From CS3-C152 sp964347025 (lineage in GTDB: Archaea > Aenigmatarchaeota > Aenigmatarchaeia > QMZP01 > QMZT01), in contig CAYFWU010000001.1 in assembly GCA_964347025.1 (NCBI GenBank), forward strand, positions 85,747-149,746: a stretch of DNA of 64,000 bases. Direction: 5' to 3'. The notes under the pieces are model-generated. The model ran no database searches and had not been told where the DNA came from. It saw only the letters and a list, made by a program, of their open reading frames with translations. Within the stretch, counting starts at the first letter, position 1, and every line of letters begins with the position of its first letter. A program made the position numbers and the translations under genes. Below are positions 1-8,112 of the stretch, in pieces.

Positions 1-312
1 CCTCTTTACAGAGTGTTTCAAAGCGATTGGTAGCGTCATCCCGGAATCTATCGCTTCTGTTAGGTCGGTGATAAACATAATAAACTGTTCCTCTATCTCC
101 TTCCCTATTTTGTATCTTGAATAGAACAACAGGAAGGGAGGTATTATTGCTATCAGGGCTCCAAGCATGTTGATTAACGGGGTTATGAAGGGGAAAAGAA
201 TTGAGATTACAAAAAAATTCAGAATCAGGATAATAACCCCTAATACAACAAACATGGCCTCAAATACCAAGATCCTGTACTTCTTAATGCTAAATTTCAT
301 GCCAGACATCAT
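1..312 (-). CDS. FlaJ/TadC-type pilus membrane protein, partial (runs off left edge)
   Basis: This is the N-terminal ~104 residues of an integral membrane protein whose remainder lies outside the window. After a short basic start there is a hydrophobic hairpin, then the start of a type II secretion F (T2SSF) domain with the characteristic stretch LTEAIDSGMTLPIALKH. T2SSF proteins form the membrane platform of type IV pilus and archaellum-like systems. The start was chosen at 312 because its ATG overlaps the stop of the upstream gene (ATGA, 309-312), which suggests translational coupling; in-frame ATGs at 309 and 300 are alternatives. It is the second of two tandem T2SSF proteins, an arrangement like TadB/TadC. 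Confidence 0.75.
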   Translation of the reverse strand, partial: MMSGMKFSIKKYRILVFEAMFVVLGVIILILNFFVISILFPFITPLINMLGALIAIIPPFLLFYSRYKIGKEIEEQFIMFITDLTEAIDSGMTLPIALKHSVKR

Positions 313-1187
313 ATCCCCGGATATGTTACATGTATGAATGCGAGATACGAAACGTTAAGTATTGGTAACATCACCCATGTTATGAGCAACATAACATCCT
401 GTATCCCCAGACCCATCACCTGACCGCCTATTATGCTCATCGTTGCCAGAAGGGCGAGCATCATCAGGGGGGCGGCCACGAGCAAGGCAGTATAAATATC
501 TGCGTAGGTCGAAAGCGTCTTCATATATTTTTCCCTCTTAATCCTGTAATCAAACAATGCCTTGTCCGCCATCTCTCTTAAATACGACATAAGATTCCCA
601 CCTGTTTCTATTGTTGAAACAATCCCCAGCAGCAACTCCCTGAATTCCTGCGATGGGGTTATATCCCCAACGTTTTTGATGGCATCAACGCTGCTCATTC
701 CAAACGTTTTTATGTTCCTCATTATCAGTCTTGATTCCTCTGATATCTCTCCGTACTCTTTGAAACCAGTCAGCAATTCAAAAACGAATTCTGGTGGTAT
801 GCCAGAGGAAGCAATGGCAGCCATGTGCGTTATGGCGAAGGGAAGATTGTTTTCAATGCTACTCTTCCTCGATTTTTCCCTCTGAACAGGATACAGGTAG
901 AAAATTATGAATGCGACCGAAGCCACGAAAACAGGAAAGAACACTATCGTGAAGACATAAATGTAAAATTCAATTTGTATGAAAAAGGTGAGAACCACAT
1001 ATGTGGCGATGAACGCTATGATGAATAGCAGAACAGTTGTAAACAGTATGAGGGAAACCCAAGTTTTCAACAAAATCTTCATGTTGGCATTTTTTATGTG
1101 CGGTTCTAGGGGTCTGAATGAATCTATCCACTTATCAACAAGTCCTCCAAAAAAGACCAGTGACAACTTTTTGTAGAATGACAACAT
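309..1187 (-). CDS. Type II/IV secretion system F-domain (FlaJ/TadC-like) membrane protein
   Basis: This 292-residue protein has a TM pair near residues 44-112, a cytoplasmic helical T2SSF domain (about 120-225, including LPFAITHMAAIASSG and ETGGNLMSYLREMAD) and TM segments at the C-terminus. The architecture is that of FlaJ/TadC platform proteins, which sit in the membrane and couple the secretion ATPase to pilin insertion. The gene is followed with a 4-base overlap by a second T2SSF gene. The likely ATPase partner is at 6080-7576 on the same strand, separated by a block of + strand housekeeping genes. It shares a 64-base divergent intergenic region with the SRP RNA gene. The family call is firm; the exact system (pilus, adhesin secretion) is inferred. 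Confidence 0.82.
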   Translation of the reverse strand: MLSFYKKLSLVFFGGLVDKWIDSFRPLEPHIKNANMKILLKTWVSLILFTTVLLFIIAFIATYVVLTFFIQIEFYIYVFTIVFFPVFVASVAFIIFYLYPVQREKSRKSSIENNLPFAITHMAAIASSGIPPEFVFELLTGFKEYGEISEESRLIMRNIKTFGMSSVDAIKNVGDITPSQEFRELLLGIVSTIETGGNLMSYLREMADKALFDYRIKREKYMKTLSTYADIYTALLVAAPLMMLALLATMSIIGGQVMGLGIQDVMLLITWVMLPILNVSYLAFIHVTYPGI

Positions 1188-1220
1188 ATTTAATTATTGC
1201 TTCGGTTTCATAAAAATAAA

Positions 1221-1230
1221 CTTTTAAATA
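1221..1230 (+). promoter_or_regulatory. TATA box for SRP RNA
   Basis: An AT-rich box (cttttaaata) is centred about 26 bases before the inferred 5' end of the SRP RNA, the normal archaeal TBP spacing. Its reverse complement lies 33-43 bases from the start of the divergent FlaJ-like gene, so it may also serve that gene. Confidence 0.6.
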
Positions 1231-1250
1231 CTCATTCCCAAAAGAAGCAT

Positions 1251-1525
1251 GGTAGGGACTAGACTGGGAGGTTAGGCGTCTCCTGTAACCATAAACCGCC
1301 TTCATGATGGAGTCGAAGCCTAAAGGCGATATTGGGATATCAAAAGGCCCGTGGTCCCAACTGAGAAGCTCTGTCCTTCAGGGTTTTTAGTATGATGAAC
1401 CGGGTCAGGACCGGAAGGTAGCAGCCCTAAGTTATATTAGCGACGCTTGAAGGGTAGCGGAGTGGAGGAGGGATTGTGGATAAACCTTTTGGTTGATCAA
1501 TGTCCACTGATGGTGTGTCCCTACC
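1251..1525 (+). ncRNA. ffs: Signal recognition particle 7S RNA
   Basis: This is the RNA scaffold of the signal recognition particle, which targets membrane and secreted proteins. The 5' end (gtagggac, 1252-1259) pairs with the 3' end (gtccctac, 1517-1524), closing the long archaeal helix. The conserved helix 8 / SRP54-binding core, gtcaggaccggaaggtagca, sits at about 1404-1423. The ~275-nt length is in the range for archaeal SRP RNA. A TATA box lies at 1221-1230 and a T-rich run follows the 3' end. Exact ends are inferred from the terminal pairing. Confidence 0.95.
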
Positions 1526-1538
1526 TTATTTTTATTTC
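1526..1538 (+). terminator. T-rich terminator of SRP RNA
   Basis: A T-rich run (ttatttttattt) directly follows the closing stem of the SRP RNA. Archaeal RNA polymerase terminates at such oligo-T stretches. The call rests on position and composition only. Confidence 0.45.
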
Positions 1539-1570
1539 TAAATTCTCCAAGGTCGAAAGAAACAGGGAAA

Positions 1571-1580
1571 ATATAAAATT
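1571..1580 (+). promoter_or_regulatory. TATA box of Lon-like protease gene
   Basis: The sequence atataaaatt lies about 25-30 bases before the ATG at 1601. This spacing implies a leaderless or nearly leaderless transcript. Confidence 0.45.
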
Positions 1581-1600
1581 TGAAAACAATTATATAACAC

Positions 1601-2386
1601 ATGCACAGAAGACCTCGTAGATACAGAGGAGTAAAAACAACAACGTTCATAGTTTTTTTAGTAACGGTGTTCTTTCTGGGTTACTATATGGGAAACTACA
1701 TGAACGAGACCATAATCATTTACTATAACCGCACGAGGCCCACGAATATCGTTACCTACGTACCTTACACTTCCGAAAACACCTCATACTCATCTATCGT
1801 CGTCCCAGCTGTTGACGAGGAGGGGGAAGGGCTGACCACGGTCCTAAACGTTCAGATCGTTCCAGGTTCTGGAAAAATTTTGGCCAACATAGACAAGCTT
1901 TTGTTCTGGACTGACACGCAGAATTCTATTCGAATCTCCAGCAAGGTTGCCTCGAACATAACGGGAACAGACCTATCAAACTATGATTTGATATACACAA
2001 TAGAGACGAATGCAACAGCTGTGGAAGGCCCATCCGCCGGAGCTGCCCTTGCGATTGCCACGATCGCGGCTCTGAAGGGAAATACACTTGACCCAGAGGT
2101 AATGATAACGGGCGCTGTAAACCATGACGGAACTATAGGACCTGTTGGAGAAATCCTTCCAAAAGCAAATGCAGCGAAGGATGCAGGAGCGAGACTTTTA
2201 CTGGTCCCACTACTTCATTCAAAAGAGATAACCTACAAAACCAAGAAATACTGCGAACAGATAGGGACATCAGAGATATGCAGCACAGAAAAAATCCCCA
2301 CAGAAGTGGATATCTCTGAAGAGGTGGGCATAGAGGTGGTTGAGGTCAAGACAATAGAGGAAGCGATAGATTATTTTTTCACCTGA
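1601..2386 (+). CDS. Membrane-anchored Lon-like (S16) serine protease without ATPase domain
   Basis: A basic N-terminus is followed by one TM helix (about residues 14-31), a Thr/Ser/Asn-rich spacer, and a Lon C-terminal proteolytic domain (about 65-260). The Ser-Lys dyad is visible: S145 in VEGPSAGAAL and K188 in GPVGEILPKANAA. There is no AAA+ module. The topology predicts a single-pass protein with the protease domain outside, so it probably acts on exported or membrane proteins. Family membership is firm; the substrate is unknown. The gene follows the SRP RNA on the same strand and has its own TATA box. Confidence 0.85.
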   Translation: MHRRPRRYRGVKTTTFIVFLVTVFFLGYYMGNYMNETIIIYYNRTRPTNIVTYVPYTSENTSYSSIVVPAVDEEGEGLTTVLNVQIVPGSGKILANIDKLLFWTDTQNSIRISSKVASNITGTDLSNYDLIYTIETNATAVEGPSAGAALAIATIAALKGNTLDPEVMITGAVNHDGTIGPVGEILPKANAAKDAGARLLLVPLLHSKEITYKTKKYCEQIGTSEICSTEKIPTEVDISEEVGIEVVEVKTIEEAIDYFFT

Positions 2387-2424
2387 GTTAATTTTTTTAA
2401 CTTAGCCATTCTAATTTATTCTTT

Positions 2425-3180
2425 ATGATTGATGTGCATGCTCACATGTGTTGGAAATCTTACGAGAAGGACCTGGACCAAATAATAGCTAGATGTAAGA
2501 AGGAGATAACAGCAATCATCGCGAGCTCCGCCCGATACGAAGAGGGATTGAAGGTCCTTTCCCTTACCGATAAACACCCTAAATTCATCTTCCCAAGCAT
2601 CGGGTTTCATCCGGTTGAGGGAGGGAATGATCCTGAGAGGATAATGAAGCTAATAAAGGAAAACAGGGACAGGATCGTTAGCGTGGGCGAGGTTGGATTA
2701 GACTATCACTGGGAGAAAGACCCGGAAAAACACGAGATCCAGAAGGAGATATTTTCGAAATTCATAGAACTTGCAAAATACCTTGGAAAACCCCTAGTAA
2801 TCCACTCTTGGGGCGCGGAAAGAGACGTGTACGAGATGGTTAAGGATTCAGGGTTGAAATGTATTTTCCATTGTTTTGGAGGAAAGAGGGATCTGGCAAA
2901 GGAAATATTTTCTAAGGGCTTTTACATATCGATTTCAACAATGGTTCTGTTCTCAAAAAACGTCCGGAAGGTTGCGAAGGATATACCGATGAACAGGCTT
3001 CTCCTCGAGACTGACTCACCCTTCCTTTCTCCGGACAAGGACAAAGATCCCAGAAACTACCCCTGGAACATAAAACTGGCTGCAGAGAAGATAGCGGAGT
3101 TAAGAAAGATCCCGAAGGAAGAGGTTCTAGAAAGTGCGAAAAGGAACGCGATAGAAGTTTTTGATTTAAAAATAAGTTAA
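2425..3180 (+). CDS. tatD: TatD family metal-dependent hydrolase / DNase
   Basis: A 251-residue amidohydrolase-type TIM barrel. The metal-ligand set is in the expected order: HxH at H5/H7 (MIDVHAHM), E89 in VGEVGLDYH, H127 in PLVIHSWG, H149 in IFHCFGG and D197 in LLETDSPF. TatD proteins are metal-dependent nucleases with 3'-5' exonuclease or deoxyribonuclease activity on DNA. The ATG at 2425 fits the first strand of the barrel starting immediately. The gene lies between the Lon-like protease and Pus10 on the same strand and may be co-transcribed with Pus10 (23-base gap). Confidence 0.9.
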   Translation: MIDVHAHMCWKSYEKDLDQIIARCKKEITAIIASSARYEEGLKVLSLTDKHPKFIFPSIGFHPVEGGNDPERIMKLIKENRDRIVSVGEVGLDYHWEKDPEKHEIQKEIFSKFIELAKYLGKPLVIHSWGAERDVYEMVKDSGLKCIFHCFGGKRDLAKEIFSKGFYISISTMVLFSKNVRKVAKDIPMNRLLLETDSPFLSPDKDKDPRNYPWNIKLAAEKIAELRKIPKEEVLESAKRNAIEVFDLKIS

Positions 3181-3203
3181 ACATAATTTCTATGTGAAAA
3201 CAT

Positions 3204-4403
3204 ATGATAAGAGAGAACGCCATCAAAATCCTAGGAGAAGGTTACGTTTGCGATCATTGTCTGGGGAGGCAGTTCGCAAAATTACTTAGCGGTTATTCCA
3301 ACGACGAAAGGGGGAGGATGATAAGAGGTTTTCTAGCCATGGAATACGAGATCAAACCTTTTGGGATTGATACCTCGAACCTTTATGGCTTTGATTTCAG
3401 GAAAAGAGAAACAATAAAAAGGAAACCCGGAAAATGCATGGTTTGCAGAGGTCTGTTCGATGAGCTTCCGAAACTGGCAGATCAGGCAACAAAAATTCTT
3501 AAGGGTCTGGATTTCGAAAGATTTATGGTCGGTGTTAAGATGAGTGATTCCCTTGCGATGGCAGAGGAATCTCTCTGGGAGAAGGCAGGTATCGCTTACT
3601 GCGAACCCATAAAATATGAAATTAACAGGGAAATGGGAAAGCTCATTGAGAAAAAGATGGGTAAAATACCGGATGAGAACAGACCAGAAGTTATAATTTT
3701 AATTGACCTCCAAAAAAGGAGGATAGAAACATCGATCAACCCCATATACGTTTATGGCGAATACAAAAAACTTGTTAGGGGCATCCCACAGACAAGACTG
3801 AGAGGGTATAAGGAAACAGTGGAAGATATCATAGCAAGGCCTTTATTGATGGTTACGAAAGGGTTCTCCCACAAACTGCATGCATGCGGGAGAGAGGATA
3901 AACAAGCGAGATGTCTAGATTGGAGACCATTTATTTTGGAAATCGACCAGCCATTGAAAAGGAGGATAAACCTGAAAGATGCAGAGGGCAAGATAAACAA
4001 GGATAAAAGGATTAAGGTTAAGGGCCTCAGATATTCTTCGCGAAAGGAAATTGTTGAAATGAAGAAGAAGAGAATAGAAAAGGTTTACAAATTAATAGCA
4101 AATTTTGAAAGACCAGTCAGAAATATCACAAGGGTTAAAAAAATAGTTGGAGTTGTGAATCAGAAAACCCCAGACAGGCTTTTGCCAAGGCAATCCGATA
4201 AACTTAGACACAAAAAGGTTAAAAGTATTAGATGGAAAAAGATAAATACTAAAACCTACGAATTTCATATACATACGGAAGCGGGCTTGTACATAAACGA
4301 ACTCGTTTCCGGAGACAAGGGACGAACGAAACCATCGGTTTCAGAAATCCTTGAGAATCAGGGCAAATTAAAAGAATTTGATGTCTTAAAGATAATCGTG
4401 TGA
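3204..4403 (+). CDS. pus10: tRNA pseudouridine synthase Pus10
   Basis: This 399-residue enzyme makes pseudouridine 54 (and usually 55) in the T-loop of archaeal tRNA. The N-terminal zinc ribbon uses C16/C19 (CDHC) and C78/C81 (CMVC). It is followed by a THUMP-like region and the C-terminal catalytic domain, with the GRED signature at 229-232 (catalytic Asp 232) followed by the conserved RPFILEI strand. The usual second Asp of GREDxD is replaced (GREDKQ). The C-terminal HIHTEAGLYINELVSGD fits the family. It is followed by L21e after 4 bases, as often seen in archaea, so it likely belongs to that translation operon. Confidence 0.92.
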   Translation: MIRENAIKILGEGYVCDHCLGRQFAKLLSGYSNDERGRMIRGFLAMEYEIKPFGIDTSNLYGFDFRKRETIKRKPGKCMVCRGLFDELPKLADQATKILKGLDFERFMVGVKMSDSLAMAEESLWEKAGIAYCEPIKYEINREMGKLIEKKMGKIPDENRPEVIILIDLQKRRIETSINPIYVYGEYKKLVRGIPQTRLRGYKETVEDIIARPLLMVTKGFSHKLHACGREDKQARCLDWRPFILEIDQPLKRRINLKDAEGKINKDKRIKVKGLRYSSRKEIVEMKKKRIEKVYKLIANFERPVRNITRVKKIVGVVNQKTPDRLLPRQSDKLRHKKVKSIRWKKINTKTYEFHIHTEAGLYINELVSGDKGRTKPSVSEILENQGKLKEFDVLKIIV

Positions 4404-4407
4404 CAAC

Positions 4408-4698
4408 ATGGTTAAAAAAAGCAGAGGAATGAGAAGGGGAACGAGAAGGAGGCTAAAGAAGGAAGTGAGAGGTAAGTTTAAGGTTGCTCCGTACCTGAGG
4501 GAGTTCGAACCCAACGAGAGGGTGGTCATAAAGCTGAATCCCTCCTCCCAGAGAGGACTACCTGATCCTGTGTTCGAGGGAAAGACAGGAAAGGTTAAAG
4601 AGGCGAGGGGCAAATCCTACGTGGTCGAACTAAAGGTCGGGAAAAAGATCAAAACGATAATAGCAAGACCAGAACATTTAATCCCCAAATCTAAATGA
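4408..4698 (+). CDS. rpl21e: Ribosomal protein L21e
   Basis: A 96-residue large-subunit protein. Diagnostic features are the basic N-terminus with SRGMRRGTRRRLKK, the SH3-like barrel segment PNERVVIKLNPSSQRGLP and the C-terminal IIARPEHLIPK. It follows Pus10 by 4 bases and is followed by Rpo4 and DUF655, a conserved archaeal order. The start at the MVKKSRG methionine matches family length. Confidence 0.96.
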   Translation: MVKKSRGMRRGTRRRLKKEVRGKFKVAPYLREFEPNERVVIKLNPSSQRGLPDPVFEGKTGKVKEARGKSYVVELKVGKKIKTIIARPEHLIPKSK

Positions 4699-4715
4699 AT
4701 TAATGAGGTGGTTTT

Positions 4716-5042
4716 ATGGAGGTCAAGGACGAGAAGGCAATAAGCTGGATTGATGTTAAGAAGATACTTATGAAAAAGGAGAAGGATAAGGAGCTCGGTT
4801 ACGAACAGAAAAACGCATTGGAGCACCTCAGAAAATTCTGTAAGATCCCTGAGTCGAAGGCAGAGAAAATGGCAGAGGAACTGAAAAAAATCGAGAAACT
4901 AAAGGACAAGCATATAGTGAACATATTGAACTTCCTACCAGAAAATTCTGAAGATCTCAGGATAATATTCGCGAACGACAGAGTCGTTCTGACAGACGAT
5001 GACAAAAAGAAAATTCTGAAGATAGTAAAAGACAATAGGTAG
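4716..5042 (+). CDS. rpo4: DNA-directed RNA polymerase subunit Rpo4 (RpoF)
   Basis: A 108-residue homologue of eukaryotic Rpb4. Rpo4 forms the stalk of archaeal RNA polymerase together with Rpo7. The sequence is short, highly charged and helical, with the family-type central segment YEQKNALEHLRKF and the HRDC-like C-terminal half (ELKKIEKLKDKHIVNILNFL). The position between L21e and DUF655 strongly supports the assignment. An aatgaggtgg Shine-Dalgarno precedes the ATG. Confidence 0.9.
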   Translation: MEVKDEKAISWIDVKKILMKKEKDKELGYEQKNALEHLRKFCKIPESKAEKMAEELKKIEKLKDKHIVNILNFLPENSEDLRIIFANDRVVLTDDDKKKILKIVKDNR

Positions 5043-5086
5043 TAACTTATAAATCTAAATTCTATCTTATAATCAAGGTCGGTAGC

Positions 5087-5656
5087 ATGCAAAAGGATTT
5101 GAAGAAGGATGAATGGGCGATAGTGTTGGACTACCTCCCGCATGGCTATTACGGAATGCGGATTTCACAGCCTGTCGCTCAGGTCTTAGGTGAAGAATAC
5201 TTTTCCTTACTCGAAGTTATAGTCAGGGATGACGTGCATCTAAAGGTGGGTTCGCGTGTTTACATAGGAGACGGAAAAAGGGATGAAGTCAAGTTCATAA
5301 AAAGAAGGATAGATTTCAAGGATCTGACGGGCGCCGCGAAGGAAGAGGTCACAGACATAGTTGAAGAGCTGGTAAAAAGAAAGCCCAAGAAATTCCTGGA
5401 TTTCTTCAACACTGCCGGACCGATAACCACCCGTTTACATCAGCTTGAATTGCTCCCCGGAATAGGTAAAAAGCATTTATGGGCAATAATAGCAGCCAAA
5501 AAGGAAAAACCATTCGAAAGTTTCGAAGACCTGAAGAAACGCGTAACAATGCTTCCTGACCCGGAGAAGATGATTATAAAGAGAATTCTTGAGGAGCTGG
5601 AGGACAAGGATAAATACAGACTTTTTGTCCCGAGATTCGAGAAAGTTCAGAGATAG
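5087..5656 (+). CDS. DUF655 family RNA/DNA-binding protein
   Basis: A 189-residue archaeal DUF655 protein. The N-terminal half is an OB-like beta domain (AIVLDYLPHGYYG, VGSRVYIGDGKR). The C-terminal half has a helix-hairpin-helix segment, LELLPGIGKKHLWAIIAAK, implying nucleic acid binding. In many archaea it lies next to rpo4 and the dimethyladenosine transferase gene ksgA, suggesting a role in ribosome biogenesis or translation. No ksgA follows here; the next gene is on the opposite strand. A TATA-like aacttataaat lies about 45 bases upstream of the ATG. Confidence 0.88.
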   Translation: MQKDLKKDEWAIVLDYLPHGYYGMRISQPVAQVLGEEYFSLLEVIVRDDVHLKVGSRVYIGDGKRDEVKFIKRRIDFKDLTGAAKEEVTDIVEELVKRKPKKFLDFFNTAGPITTRLHQLELLPGIGKKHLWAIIAAKKEKPFESFEDLKKRVTMLPDPEKMIIKRILEELEDKDKYRLFVPRFEKVQR

Positions 5657-5659
5657 CTG

Positions 5660-5905
5660 TTAAGAGCATAGAATTTTTCTAATCTTTTCATACAAAACAT
5701 CTTCATACCTCTTTAAATTACCCTTAATTTTCTCTCGATTTATTTTATCTCCATATATTCTGCTTTTATCACGTTCCTTATCCGGCTCAAGATAAAATTT
5801 GGATTGCATGCCCGAATCCATCAGAACCCAGTGTAAAACATGATATGCACAGAAATCACTTTCAATACCCATTTTTTCCATGAACAGCCTGTCACGCTTT
5901 TTCAA
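5660..5905 (-). CDS. Hypothetical protein, possibly with broken 5' end
   Basis: An unrecognised 81-residue protein starting at a TTG (5905). The same frame stays open and looks coding upstream to 6046 (VYLTLYLTSLTETTKRKIKK then KYAEDACLSLSLEI), but no ATG, GTG or TTG precedes that section. An ATG at 6042-6044 opens the neighbouring frame and stops after 19 codons; a single-base shift would join it to the long frame. The C-terminal part has FCAYHVLHWVLMDSG and a charged, helical tail. Either the N-terminus is decayed or frameshifted, or an internal start is used. It lies convergent to DUF655. Confidence 0.45.
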   Translation of the reverse strand: MKKRDRLFMEKMGIESDFCAYHVLHWVLMDSGMQSKFYLEPDKERDKSRIYGDKINREKIKGNLKRYEDVLYEKIRKILCS

Positions 5906-6079
5906 AAGTATATCATAATCGTCAGGGTGAATAGAATTCGTAATTTCCAGAGATAATGAAAGACAGGCGTCTTCTGCGTATTTTTTAATTTTCCTTTTGG
6001 TGGTTTCTGTTAGACTCGTGAGATACAGAGTCAGATAAACCCATCCTTAATTGGGATTTGAGAAATAAAAATATTTCCT

Positions 6080-7576
6080 TTATTTTTTAACCATTTTCAA
6101 GACATCTTCCGGATTCTTGTAATAATCAGATATCACTCTCCCGACCTTTTCTATGTCCCTGATCTTATTTTTAACAAGCCATAGAAGGATGTTCTTCTTC
6201 CCTTCAAGATTTTCTTTTATCTCATCATCGCTCATTGCAGAGTAAAGTTTTATGTCCTTCAGAAGTCTGTGAGGCTTTCCCCATTCAATTACATGATCCT
6301 TTGATGGTACCCATTTGAATATGGTATTCAATTCGATCTTCATCTCCTCGAGACCACCGCTTGGAATAAGCTCTGTGACCTCCAGTAGCCTTCGTATACC
6401 CTTCCTCCTGTCTCTGTGCATGACCGCGATGAGCTGAAGCGAGGTGAGCAGAGAAACAGGAATGTTTATTGGGGGATTAACTAAACGTTTGAAGGTTTCC
6501 TCCGATGTGTTTGCATGAAGTGTTGAGTACACGGAATGACCCGTATTTATTGCCTCGAAGAGGACTTCGGCCTCTTTCGACCTTCTTATCTCCCCGACTA
6601 TCATTCTGTCAGGCCTCATCCTTAGAGCATTTATCATGAGCTCAAGCATAGTTACCTGCCCCTTGCCTTCGATGTTTGGGGGCCTGGTCGTCATTGGAAC
6701 CCAGTGAAGAAAAGGAGGAAGCTGAATCTCCCTTGTGTCCTCAATCGAAATAATCCTCTGGGTAGGCGGTATGAACATGCTCAACACATTTAGAAAAGAT
6801 GTTTTCCCGGAGGCAGTCCCACCCGTACATACAATGTTCATTTCATACTGTATTGCCAGCCAAAGGAAGGCAGCTACTTCTGCCGACAGCGTGTTCATAT
6901 TTATAAAATCAGTTATGGTCCATGCCCTGCGGGCGAATTTCCTTATGGTCAGTGTATTGCCTCTGGAGGATATCGGAAATAACGTCGCGTTCGCCCGGTC
7001 CCCGGTAGTTAGATATGCATCCATCAAAGGGTTCAAATTGGTTATCTGTGTTCCGACCTTTCTTCCTATCTGTGCCGCATAGTTGTAAATCTTGGTTTCA
7101 TCAGTGACCACAACGTTCGTCTTGAGCCATCCAAATTCTCTATGGTAAACCCATATCGGTTCACTTGAGCTGTTGATGACGATTTCTTCAAGTCCCTGGT
7201 CCTTCAGCATGAACTCTATTGGACCCAGACCGAGGGCTTCCTGAGCCAGTATACCTATCAGAATCTTATTCTCCTTTTCCGAAAGATGCGGGAGTTCTTT
7301 TCCCAAAAGAGTGGATGCGCTTTTTATGAATTTCTCTTTCATTTCACTGACTTCTTCTGGATTTAGTATCTCCTCTGTTTTGAAGGCGAGTTCTGCAACT
7401 ATTCTTTCCCTAATGGAATCAAGAACGGCATGGGTCGCTTTTTCTATCCTGGGGTATGTTACCCTGTATGTAGGCACGTATTCCTTGGGATCTTTTGATA
7501 TCTCAACACCTGCCGAAACACCCTCCGAGGTTATCTTATAATTTCTTATCTTTTCCTTTACCTCTTTTTTTTCCAT
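6080..7576 (-). CDS. Archaeal type IV pilus / type II secretion ATPase (GspE/FlaI-like)
   Basis: A 498-residue secretion ATPase of the VirB11/GspE/FlaI superfamily that powers pilin assembly. The N-terminal domain (to ~230) ends in the segment LTIRKFARRAWTITDFI. The Walker A is GGTASGKT (252-259), the Asp box is SIEDTREIQL (277-286), the Walker B region is RMIVGEIRR (324-332) and the His box is STLHANT (351-357). Its ATG lies inside the 3' end of the upstream gene (41-base overlap), indicating an operon with the two proteins encoded at 7536-9306. FlaJ-type partners are at the left edge of the window and at 45248-47093. Confidence 0.9.
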   Translation of the reverse strand: MEKKEVKEKIRNYKITSEGVSAGVEISKDPKEYVPTYRVTYPRIEKATHAVLDSIRERIVAELAFKTEEILNPEEVSEMKEKFIKSASTLLGKELPHLSEKENKILIGILAQEALGLGPIEFMLKDQGLEEIVINSSSEPIWVYHREFGWLKTNVVVTDETKIYNYAAQIGRKVGTQITNLNPLMDAYLTTGDRANATLFPISSRGNTLTIRKFARRAWTITDFINMNTLSAEVAAFLWLAIQYEMNIVCTGGTASGKTSFLNVLSMFIPPTQRIISIEDTREIQLPPFLHWVPMTTRPPNIEGKGQVTMLELMINALRMRPDRMIVGEIRRSKEAEVLFEAINTGHSVYSTLHANTSEETFKRLVNPPINIPVSLLTSLQLIAVMHRDRRKGIRRLLEVTELIPSGGLEEMKIELNTIFKWVPSKDHVIEWGKPHRLLKDIKLYSAMSDDEIKENLEGKKNILLWLVKNKIRDIEKVGRVISDYYKNPEDVLKMVKK

Positions 7577-8111
7577 GCTTACCCTTTCCTTTACCCCTCT
7601 TTTTCATACCCTTCATCAGCGTTACAATTAAAAGGAGGACTATAATTATTATTAGAGCAAGGACTAAATAAATTTGATTTTGAGTAAGAAGATCCAAAAT
7701 GTTCGTACCCGAGATGCTGCTCAAATCGGGAAGAGAAGGCACGCTCAACCTTCCGGTGTACCACAAAACAATAAACACGAAAACCATGATTATCAAAATA
7801 TTTATGAAGAGTGCTTTTCTGTTCTTAATCTTGACCCCCTTCTTTTTAACCTCAGCCTTGGGTTTAAATTTTTTGAGTATAAGGACAGGATCTCCGAAAG
7901 GAGGATAATGCAGTATCGCTAGGTGATGCTCCTCCAGAATCCTTCCCCACTCCTCTATCTGCTCTCTCTTTACATTGAACTTTTTTGCAGCTGCCTCTAT
8001 CTTTACCAAACCATTCTTTTTGACCATTTCATAGAGTTCATCTATGTCTGTCTCCAGATATTTCCCACCTTTCACCTCTTCTTTCACGTCGGTTTTAGCT
8101 GCCTTTTTCAT
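7536..8111 (-). CDS. Membrane protein with N-terminal winged-helix-like region and Lys/Gly tail
   Basis: An unrecognised 191-residue protein. The N-terminal ~80 residues look like a winged helix (ELYEMVKKNGLVKIEAAAKK, then FNVKREQIEEWGRILEEHHL). Two TM helices follow (NILIIMVFVFIVLWY and IYLVLALIIIIVLLLIVTLM), then a strongly basic Lys/Gly tail. The start at 8111 was chosen over 8135 because it follows the upstream stop by one base (TAGGATG). It is encoded between a pilin-like protein and the secretion ATPase, so it is probably an accessory component of that system. The tail-encoding DNA overlaps the ATPase start by 41 bases. Confidence 0.7.
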   Translation of the reverse strand: MKKAAKTDVKEEVKGGKYLETDIDELYEMVKKNGLVKIEAAAKKFNVKREQIEEWGRILEEHHLAILHYPPFGDPVLILKKFKPKAEVKKKGVKIKNRKALFINILIIMVFVFIVLWYTGRLSVPSLPDLSSISGTNILDLLTQNQIYLVLALIIIIVLLLIVTLMKGMKKRGKGKGKHGKKRGKGKDKKL

Positions 8112-8112
8112 C

